From DAIOGN01 sp036745245 (GTDB lineage Bacteria; Zixibacteria; MSB-5A5; JAUVRN01), in contig DAIOGN010000165.1 in NCBI GenBank assembly GCA_036745245.1, positions 1 to 5,893 of the forward strand: a DNA stretch of 5,893 nt, given 5' to 3'. Position numbers and translations under genes: made by a program. Position 1 is the stretch's first letter; every line of letters begins with the position of its first letter. Below the pieces are notes generated by a model that saw only the letters and a program-made list of their open reading frames with translations, did no database searches and was not told the DNA's origin. Shown here piece after piece: positions 1 to 5,520 of this stretch.

Positions 1-1139
1 GCAAACGTGCCCGGCTGATAGCGACTGCCGGTCTGCATGCACCAGGTGGCGAACTCGTGCCATGACGATTCGAGAGACGAGCCGCGAACCGTGAGCACCG
101 AATCCGTGGCGGGCAGCGTGTTGTCGCCCGACACCAGAGCGCACCGGTTCCAGATATCCCTCAGGATGGCCGGACCACCGAAGCGTTCCACCAGGTAAAA
201 CGTCCAGACGGATCCTGCGCCGTAGGGTCGCACGCCGCTGCCCACGTTGGAAAATGTAATCGATCGTTCCGGGGACTGGAAATACGAGGGCAGATACTCC
301 CAGTCGTTCACGGCCGGATAAGCGTAGTCCTCGAACCACACGGCCGTGCCTTCCAGCCAGAAGCCGTACTGCTGCCAGTCGGGCTTTTCTTCCACGTCGT
401 AGGCGAAGTGCACGGCGTGAAAAAACTCGTGAGCGCACGTGATGCGCAGGTAGTCGAAGGGATTCACGGGAATGAGAAACCCGGAGAATGTGGGATGCAC
501 CACCGTATAGGCCGAAGCGGCCAGGATGGTGTCGTTCCCCACCACGCGACCATAGGCCAGTTCCGCCGCGGTGAATCCGGCGTAGGGGGTTTGGGCCAGG
601 TACACGTCGTACAGGCTGTCTCCGCCTCCCAGTTGATTGTCGGACAGAGGCGAAAGGAAACCGAGGGAGTCGAGCAGCAACTCATAGGCACGCGTCAGAG
701 CCTCCGCCGCCGTGTGAACATAGCGCGGCCGTCCGTCGGCAAGCGTGTCGGTGGTTCCGCCGAGAACGGCGTGCGTCCCGGTGAGGCTGTAGTGGATGCG
801 GAAGGGGGCAAGCGGCGCGTCGTAGAAGGTGTCGAGCACCGGGCGCGCCAGAAGCGATCCCAGCTCCGCCGCGAGCACGGTCCTGCCCTGCGGACTCAGC
901 GTCTTGTCCAGATTCAACACGGCGGGCCAGAGCGCGGTGCCACAGATTCTGACGCCCGAGGATTGCGTCGAACTCTCCAGCATATCGGACACGCGCGCGA
1001 GTGCCGCCTGCGCCTCCGGCGACTCCGCGGCGCCCTGCGCGCCGGCCAGGTAGTCGCGCAGCGCCTCGTTCGCGCTCACGCGCGGACCGAACGCACACAA
1101 AAACAGGGCGAAGAAGCTCGCTCTATGCCACCGCCGCAT
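1..1139 (-). CDS. Secreted HExxH metalloprotease, MXAN_6640-like (3' end missing)
   Basis: Partial gene; 379 codons are visible from the ATG at 1139 with no stop before the left edge. The N-terminus is a signal peptide: basic MRRWHR, hydrophobic core around residues 8-18, and a likely cleavage after VSA at residue 23. There is no proper lipobox before Cys15, so a soluble exported protein is more likely than a lipoprotein. The zinc motif HEFFH is at residues 237-241, in the context ITCAHEFFHAVHF, followed by WLEGTAVWFEDY, where Glu263 is the best candidate third ligand (gluzincin pattern) and Glu270 the alternative. A DVYL segment at 178-181 also fits the MXAN_6640-type putative metalloprotease family. 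Substrate is unknown. The start overlaps the end of ftcD by 17 nt and has GAAAGG four bases upstream (1144-1149), so its translation is probably coupled to ftcD. Family assignment is from remembered motifs; protease class is firm, family name less so. Confidence 0.8.
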   Translation of the reverse strand, partial: MRRWHRASFFALFLCAFGPRVSANEALRDYLAGAQGAAESPEAQAALARVSDMLESSTQSSGVRICGTALWPAVLNLDKTLSPQGRTVLAAELGSLLARPVLDTFYDAPLAPFRIHYSLTGTHAVLGGTTDTLADGRPRYVHTAAEALTRAYELLLDSLGFLSPLSDNQLGGGDSLYDVYLAQTPYAGFTAAELAYGRVVGNDTILAASAYTVVHPTFSGFLIPVNPFDYLRITCAHEFFHAVHFAYDVEEKPDWQQYGFWLEGTAVWFEDYAYPAVNDWEYLPSYFQSPERSITFSNVGSGVRPYGAGSVWTFYLVERFGGPAILRDIWNRCALVSGDNTLPATDSVLTVRGSSLESSWHEFATWCMQTGSRYQPGTF

Positions 1140-2670
1140 GCAGCCTTTCGTCCACAAGAGTCTGTGTCGCGTCGCGGAGTTCGCGCGCCCGCGCACGCAG
1201 AGATTCGGCCTCGGATCGGATTCGTGCGGCCTCCCCGGCCTGGGCCAGGCTGCCGAGATTGATGGCCACGTTGAGCCAGGCTCCTTCGAGCGCCGCATAT
1301 GCGAGATGGGCCGCCACGCCGGCGTCGGTGATACAATTCGGATTGCCCTGTCGGGCCGCTGTCAGGGCGCATTCCAACGCAGCCAGGGCGTCCTTCATTG
1401 TGTCGAGCGGCACCACGGTTGCGTGCAGATTGGCTTTGGCCAGCTCAGCGTCTCTCGCCGCCTCCTGTGCGGGCGTGTCCTTCGGTAGCCCGCGTGCTTT
1501 CAGCACCAGATCAAAGGCTGCCGCATCTTCGTCGATGCGACGCGTGAGCCGTTCGCGCAGCTCCTCGGCGCGGCCCACCAGGGCCGCCATGGCATCGGAC
1601 ACGGCTGCGTACTTCTTCTTTCCGAGGGTGAGCCGGGCCACCATCGCGGACAGGGCCGCCGCCAGCGCGCCGGACGCCGCCGCCGCGGAGCCGCCCCCCG
1701 GGGCCGGGCTGCCCGCGGCCAGTTCATCGAACAACGTGGTGGGACTGTGCCGTACGGGCTGGCCCTGAAACAGCGAGAGCAGGTGGGATTCGATCAGCTG
1801 CTCGGGCTTGAAGTTCTCCAGTTGAAGCAGATACTCCGCGCAGTCCACGAGCGCACGGTTCGGCGCGAGCCCGACAATCTCCGAGGAATATACGGACGTG
1901 CCGTGGCGTTCGGCTTCGCGCTTGATCACTTCGAAGACGCGGAAGATGGGCGTTTTGGTGTGGTCGGTGAGATTCATGGACACCTGCACCATGCCGCGAT
2001 CCTGGATGTCGAAACCCAGCGCTTTGCAGTAGGCAAAGCCGCCGGAGCGCTGGCGCACCGCCTTCGCGATCTTTTTGGCCACCGACACGTCGCGCGTGTT
2101 GAGATACACGTTGAATGCCACAAGCGGCATGCGCGCGCCGATCACGATGGCGCCGGCCGTGGGATGCATGACGGGCGCACCCAGGTCGGGGTTGCGGGCG
2201 GGATCCTGCCCCATTTCGGCTTTGATCGCTTCGTATTCGCCGCGACGAATGTTGGCGAGATTCTCCCGTTCCGGCCGCGTGGCGGCCGCCTCATACAGGT
2301 ACACCGGGATCTTCAACTTCTCGGCCACATCCCTGCCCAGTTCCTTGGCCAGGAGAATGCAATCCTCAATGCCGGCTCCCACGAGGGGAATGAACGGGCA
2401 CACGTCGGTGGCCCCCAGCCGCGGGTGCTCGCCTGAGTGCCTGTTCATGTCGATCAGTTCGGTGGCCCGGGCGATGCCCGCAAACGCGCCCGCCTTCACG
2501 GCGTCCGGGGGTCCGATGAACGTGATCACCGCCCGGTTGTGATCGGCGTCCATCTCCCGATCGAGCAGGTGCGTGCCTGGAACCTGCGTAATGGCCTCAA
2601 GGATCTGATCGATGACTTTCGGATCGCGTCCCTCCGAGAAATTGGGAACGCATTCGATGATCTTGCTCAT
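1123..2670 (-). CDS. ftcD: Bifunctional glutamate formimidoyltransferase / formimidotetrahydrofolate cyclodeaminase
   Basis: A 515-residue cytosolic enzyme of the FTCD type. It moves the formimino group of N-formimino-L-glutamate, the product of histidine degradation, to tetrahydrofolate (EC 2.1.2.5), then releases ammonia to give 5,10-methenyl-THF (EC 4.3.1.4). The transferase part covers about residues 1-300 and begins with the family signature IIECVPNFSEGRD; the catalytic His is in GEHPRLG at residue 82, the same number as in mammalian FTCD. The cyclodeaminase part covers about 308-515, with SPAPGGGSAAAASGAL at 321-336, LTLGKKKY at 347-354, DEDAAAFDLV at 380-389 and GNPNCITDAG at 442-451. 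Length is close to the roughly 540 residues of animal FTCD, and both domains look intact, so this is a true fusion rather than two genes. The ATG follows a 40-nt C-rich gap and only a weak AGGT ribosome site five bases upstream. No other hut gene is nearby. Confidence 0.96.
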   Translation of the reverse strand: MSKIIECVPNFSEGRDPKVIDQILEAITQVPGTHLLDREMDADHNRAVITFIGPPDAVKAGAFAGIARATELIDMNRHSGEHPRLGATDVCPFIPLVGAGIEDCILLAKELGRDVAEKLKIPVYLYEAAATRPERENLANIRRGEYEAIKAEMGQDPARNPDLGAPVMHPTAGAIVIGARMPLVAFNVYLNTRDVSVAKKIAKAVRQRSGGFAYCKALGFDIQDRGMVQVSMNLTDHTKTPIFRVFEVIKREAERHGTSVYSSEIVGLAPNRALVDCAEYLLQLENFKPEQLIESHLLSLFQGQPVRHSPTTLFDELAAGSPAPGGGSAAAASGALAAALSAMVARLTLGKKKYAAVSDAMAALVGRAEELRERLTRRIDEDAAAFDLVLKARGLPKDTPAQEAARDAELAKANLHATVVPLDTMKDALAALECALTAARQGNPNCITDAGVAAHLAYAALEGAWLNVAINLGSLAQAGEAARIRSEAESLRARARELRDATQTLVDERLHAAVA

Positions 2671-2710
2671 GCTGTACCTGGGAGGAGTGGGCGCGGGGGT
2701 GCCGGGGCGT
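2671..2710 (-). other. C-rich 40-nt spacer before ftcD
   Basis: This is the only intergenic gap of note inside the gene string. Read on the coding strand, 23 of its 40 bases are C and only 8 are G, and the C-rich run lies just after the stop codon of the deoxyhypusine-synthase-like gene. I find no inverted repeat followed by a T tract, so it is not an intrinsic terminator, and no -35/-10 pair. The composition could favour Rho loading, or it may simply be a spacer with a weak AGGT ribosome site near its end. Confidence 0.3.
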
Positions 2711-3673
2711 TCATGCGCGATCGGGCGGGGCGGATTCCGCCAACCTTCCCAATAAAGCCCACGCTATCAGGGGGAGCAAGAGTTCGTGGTGACCGGTGAA
2801 TTGAAAACCCCGGCCGCCCTCCAGAGTGGGACGCCGTACCACGTTCTGATGCGGCCGGTAGTGCTGGATCATGTCGAAGTTGGCCGTGGTGAAGTGCGTC
2901 ACCGGACCCGCCACATTGCGGGCCGAGGCCAGCGCCTTCAGAAACACCTCCGGGAGAATGACGGCCGAGCCGCAGTTGACCACCACGCCGCCGTCATGCA
3001 GCTCCTTCACGGCACCGGCCAGAAGGAGAAAGTCGCGATACGTGGCCGCCCCGATGGCCGCCGCCGGAAAGTCGGCATGCTCCGCCAGGGTGTCGGTGCC
3101 GATGGCGGCATGCACCGACACCGGCAGATTGCGGAGAGCGGCCTGACACAAAAACGAGTACTCGGCGTACGGGGGACGGGCCTCCGCAAGCGTAGTGGCC
3201 AGAGCGGCCCCCAGGCCCGATTGCGTTTCCTCGGCGTGATGCACCGCCCGGAAGTAGACTTCCGCGGCGTCGCGGGCCATGCCGAAACTGCCGTCGGCCA
3301 GGGACGCGTCCACGTCCTCAGACGTCGCCCCGCCCAGGGCGATCTCGATGTCGTGAAGGGCGCCCGCCCCGTGCGTGGCGAGACACGTGATGGCTCTCGC
3401 GTCGGCCATGCGAATCAGAAGCGGCCCGAGTCCGCACTTGATGACATGCGCGCCGAACATAAAGATTCCGGGTTTGCCGCGCCTCACCCCCTGCGCCCAG
3501 AGGTCGAGAAACTCCGACAGTTCGCGACCCTTGAGCAGCTTCGGCCACGAAGCCTCGAGGTCCTTCACGTCGGGAATCTTCGACGTGCGGCAGAACTGCT
3601 GCACGCTGTACGCCGAGTCCCGCGACGACAAGGGGAGCGTGCGGGCACCCGACAGGTCGAGGCGCTTCACCAT
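2711..3673 (-). CDS. Deoxyhypusine synthase-like protein (DHS-fold, bacterial subfamily)
   Basis: A 320-residue protein that I assign to the bacterial deoxyhypusine-synthase-like group (PF01916-type, NAD-binding DHS fold). Supporting segments are FGAHVIKCGLGP at 73-84, ATHGAGALHDIEIALGG at 99-115 followed by SEDV and GSFGMA (118-133), VSVHAAIGTDT at 185-195, VVVNCGSAVILPEVFLKAL at 230-248, FTTANFDMIQHYRP at 261-274 and FTGHHELLLPLI at 292-303. Eukaryotic and archaeal DHS use spermidine and NAD to modify a lysine of eIF5A; bacteria lack eIF5A, so the substrate here is unknown. The catalytic lysine motif (SWGK in human DHS) is not evident: the aligned region reads RRPTLEGGRG. There is no signal peptide, so it is cytosolic. 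The start is the ATG at 3673, which overlaps the upstream stop by 7 nt and has GGGAG at 3684-3688; the longer upstream reading is only the shadow of the DUF3108 gene. Confidence 0.72.
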   Translation of the reverse strand: MVKRLDLSGARTLPLSSRDSAYSVQQFCRTSKIPDVKDLEASWPKLLKGRELSEFLDLWAQGVRRGKPGIFMFGAHVIKCGLGPLLIRMADARAITCLATHGAGALHDIEIALGGATSEDVDASLADGSFGMARDAAEVYFRAVHHAEETQSGLGAALATTLAEARPPYAEYSFLCQAALRNLPVSVHAAIGTDTLAEHADFPAAAIGAATYRDFLLLAGAVKELHDGGVVVNCGSAVILPEVFLKALASARNVAGPVTHFTTANFDMIQHYRPHQNVVRRPTLEGGRGFQFTGHHELLLPLIAWALLGRLAESAPPDRA

Positions 3674-4425
3674 TCGAGCAACTCTCCCAGGCGGTAGGCC
3701 ACGAGCTCCGCCTCGATGGCGCCCACCAGGAGCCGGCTGCGCACGAGCACCGGCATGTGCAGCCGATCGTTCGTGAGCCAGATGAACACCTTCCCCTCGT
3801 GGCGAAACAGACCCTCGGAGGCGAGCACCGGCTCCACCTTGAGGCAATCGAATTGGCCCGCTTCGGTCTCGATCGTCTCCAGTTCGTGCACGATCACGCG
3901 CAGCGTGTACGACTTGCCCTCGGACCAGTGGGGCATCTCCAGGGTATCCCCGGACGCCAGCGACTGCGTTCGCACGTAATAGAAGGCCGACAGAATGTCC
4001 TGAACGTAGCGGGGCACATCAAACGCCTCACCGCGAAACGTGGCTTTTAAGGCGAATGGATCAAACTCCGTTTCGAGATGCCGCACGTAGTCGCCTTCAC
4101 GCTGGTGCTGTTCGAATCGCCACGGGAAGAGTCCCTCTGCATCCACCCAGGTGGTGACGGTGTCTCTCACTCTGTAGAAGCTGTCGAAGAAGCGATTCGA
4201 GGTGGCCGTGGACACGATGGGCAGCACCGTGCGGCCTTCCAGGGTCACAGGCTTCTTCACCTCCATGCGCGCCGTGCCCGCCTCCACCAGGCCGTAGCCC
4301 ACGGAGAACTCGAAGGATTCGCCCGGCCCGAACGCATCGTTGGCGAGCACGCGCAGTGTGTCGTCTGCGCGCGCGGACGCGAGCCACACAAGGAACATCC
4401 CCAACATCCAGAGGCGAATGCGCAT
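3667..4425 (-). CDS. Exported DUF3108 domain protein
   Basis: A 252-residue protein with a clear signal peptide (hydrophobic residues 5-17, ARA cleavage site at 18-20, mature start at Asp21), so it should reach the periplasm. There is no lipobox cysteine. The mature part matches the DUF3108 (PF11306) pattern: FGPGESFEFSVGYG at 32-45 with EAGTA at 48-52, the hallmark VQDILSAFYYVR at 141-152, and a C-terminal block with KVFIWLTNDRLHMPVLV at 212-228 and VGAIEAEL at 234-241. It is predicted mostly beta-stranded; the molecular role of the family is not known, though it is often discussed as an envelope protein. Only one cysteine (Cys194) is in the mature chain, so no disulfide. The ATG lies 4 nt after the upstream stop, and the ribosome site GGGGTGA (4430-4436) includes that stop codon, which indicates coupling to the phosphatase gene. 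Confidence 0.88.
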   Translation of the reverse strand: MRIRLWMLGMFLVWLASARADDTLRVLANDAFGPGESFEFSVGYGLVEAGTARMEVKKPVTLEGRTVLPIVSTATSNRFFDSFYRVRDTVTTWVDAEGLFPWRFEQHQREGDYVRHLETEFDPFALKATFRGEAFDVPRYVQDILSAFYYVRTQSLASGDTLEMPHWSEGKSYTLRVIVHELETIETEAGQFDCLKVEPVLASEGLFRHEGKVFIWLTNDRLHMPVLVRSRLLVGAIEAELVAYRLGELLEW

Positions 4426-4429
4426 GCGC

Positions 4430-4924
4430 TCACCCCGACCTCTCCCGGGCCCAGATCTCGATGTCTGCTACTATACGACCCAGCGTGTTCTTCAGTTCCC
4501 GCCAGGTGTCGAGGTAATCTTCGAGGTCCAGGCCGATCGGATCTTCCACCCAGGCGGCCGGACCCGGATCGCCCGGCTCCGGAAAGTGCTTCAAAAGATA
4601 GGTCTTGTCGGCCAGGTCGTCGCCCCACGTGGCAATGCGGTGATAGTGTTCACCGGAGTGCACGAGAATCAGGTCGCAGCTGCGCGCACGTTCAGGCGTG
4701 AAGGCCGACGAGCGATGTCCGCGCAGGTCGAATCCATCCCGCTGGGCCGCCAATACCGATCCCTCCGACGCAGGGGAGCCGGGATAGGTCGACAACCCGC
4801 CCGAGTCCACGTGCCACGAGAGTCCCCGCTCTGCCACTTCGGCTTTCAGGATCGCCTCCGACATGGGTGAACGGCACGTGTTGCCCGTGCACACGAGGCA
4901 CACTCGAAGCGGGCGGTCCGTCAC
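4430..4924 (-). CDS. Low-molecular-weight phosphatase, YwlE-type (probable protein-arginine phosphatase)
   Basis: A 164-residue cytosolic LMW-PTP fold enzyme (PF01451). The P-loop CTGNTCRSPM spans residues 12-21: Cys12 is the nucleophile, Arg18 binds phosphate, and the general acid is Asp128 in VEDPIGLD (126-133). SGGLSTYPG (41-49) and DLRGHRS (66-72) are further family landmarks. Classical tyrosine phosphatases have Ile or a similar residue at position 16 (CxGNICRS); Thr16 here is the feature known to favour phosphoarginine in Bacillus YwlE. Cys17 next to Cys12 could form the redox-protective disulfide known in this family. The GTG start at 4924 is chosen because it overlaps the tsaC stop as GTGA, has GAAGGA nine bases upstream, and places the P-loop at the usual distance from the N-terminus. 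The longer reading to 5107 is a tsaC shadow. Phosphatase identity is firm; arginine specificity is inferred. Confidence 0.92.
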   Translation of the reverse strand: MTDRPLRVCLVCTGNTCRSPMSEAILKAEVAERGLSWHVDSGGLSTYPGSPASEGSVLAAQRDGFDLRGHRSSAFTPERARSCDLILVHSGEHYHRIATWGDDLADKTYLLKHFPEPGDPGPAAWVEDPIGLDLEDYLDTWRELKNTLGRIVADIEIWARERSG

Positions 4925-5520
4925 GGCAGAAGTTCCTTCTGAATCGCTTCCGTGGAGACCTCGCCAGCCCGCACGATGCGCACGGGATCGCTCACGGTGT
5001 CCACCACGGTACTGGGTGCGCCCCCGGGTGCAGTCCCCGGCAGCACGCCGCCCAACTCGCCCGGAAAATAGGCTTCCACCTGGAGGGAGCGCACGGCCGG
5101 CTCGCACCCCGCCGGATTGGCGCTGGTGCCCGTGAGCGGACCGTCAAAGGCCCCGAGCAGTTCCACGAGAAGGTCCGGACCGCCAGGGATGCGCAACCCC
5201 ACGGCGCCATCGGAGGCGCGACCCACACGCGAAGCCAGCGCGCCGTCGCAGGCCACGATCAACGTGACCTTGCCGGGCCAGAAGCGCCCGGCCAGCGAGC
5301 GGCCCGCGCGTGAGAGTGTGCACCCGATGCGCCCGACGTCGAAGCCGCGCGGCAACAGGAGGGGCCAGGGCCGTGCGTCGGAGGCGTTCTTCAGGCGGCA
5401 CAGCGTGGAGAGCGCACCGTCGGAAAACGGGTCGGCCAGAAGGCCGAAGAAGGTGTCGGTGGGTGCCGCTACGACTTCACCCTGGCGCAGGGCCCGCACA
5501 CAACGGTCCACTTCACTCAA
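4921..5520 (-). CDS. tsaC: L-threonylcarbamoyladenylate synthase, Sua5/YrdC/TsaC family
   Basis: A 199-residue single-domain YrdC-like protein (PF01300). The family enzyme makes threonylcarbamoyl-AMP from threonine, bicarbonate and ATP for the t6A37 modification of ANN-decoding tRNAs. Visible landmarks, numbered from the TTG: PTDTFFGL at 20-27, LKNASDARPWPLLL at 43-56, FWPGKVTLIV at 80-89, VGLRIPGGP at 107-115, TGTSANPAG at 130-138, and near the C-terminus STVVDT with VRIVRAGEVS. The length resembles E. coli TsaC (190) and the long Sua5 C-terminal domain is absent. The usual KxR of the substrate site reads K44-N-A46, so the arginine is lost; Arg50 might compensate. The TTG at 5520 overlaps the SPOR gene stop as TTGA and has AGCAGG at a good distance. 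A GTG at 5556 in the same frame would add 12 residues and overlap 40 nt, but its purine stretch is only 1 nt away. Family firm, start uncertain. Confidence 0.9.
   Translation of the reverse strand: MSEVDRCVRALRQGEVVAAPTDTFFGLLADPFSDGALSTLCRLKNASDARPWPLLLPRGFDVGRIGCTLSRAGRSLAGRFWPGKVTLIVACDGALASRVGRASDGAVGLRIPGGPDLLVELLGAFDGPLTGTSANPAGCEPAVRSLQVEAYFPGELGGVLPGTAPGGAPSTVVDTVSDPVRIVRAGEVSTEAIQKELLP
4934..4939 (-). promoter_or_regulatory. Ribosome binding site deciding the phosphatase GTG start
   Basis: GAAGGA on the coding strand lies nine bases before the GTG at 4924, inside the last codons of tsaC. It supports the GTG start of the phosphatase over any longer reading. Confidence 0.6.

Noticed and set aside
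1094..1139. Possible lipoprotein signal (Cys15) in the metalloprotease leader
   Set aside because: The residues before the cysteine are Leu-Phe-Leu, not a lipobox; a VSA cleavage site at residue 23 explains the leader better.
408..1262. Plus-strand reading frame of 284 codons opposite the metalloprotease and ftcD
   Set aside because: Low-complexity, Arg/Gly/His-rich product with no known motif; it is the complement of well-supported minus-strand genes in high-GC DNA.
1001..1768. Plus-strand 255-codon frame rich in Ala, Arg and Ser
   Set aside because: Composition typical of a GC-rich shadow frame, overlapping both the metalloprotease signal peptide and the cyclodeaminase domain.
2681..2687. 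Perfect GGAGGAG ribosome-site-like motif on the plus strand
   Set aside because: It is on the strand opposite to ftcD and no plus-strand gene with protein-like content starts after it.
2786..3697. Plus-strand reading frame of 303 codons opposite the DHS-like gene
   Set aside because: Antisense shadow; the minus-strand protein has clear family motifs across the same span, while this one has none.
3674..3847. 58-residue N-terminal extension of the DHS-like protein
   Set aside because: Lies wholly within the DUF3108 gene, is Arg/Gly/Ala-rich without family similarity, and a well-placed ATG with a ribosome site exists at 3673.
4925..5107. 61-residue N-terminal extension of the phosphatase
   Set aside because: Inside tsaC in another frame, with shadow-like composition; LMW phosphatases begin about ten residues before the P-loop, which the GTG at 4924 provides.
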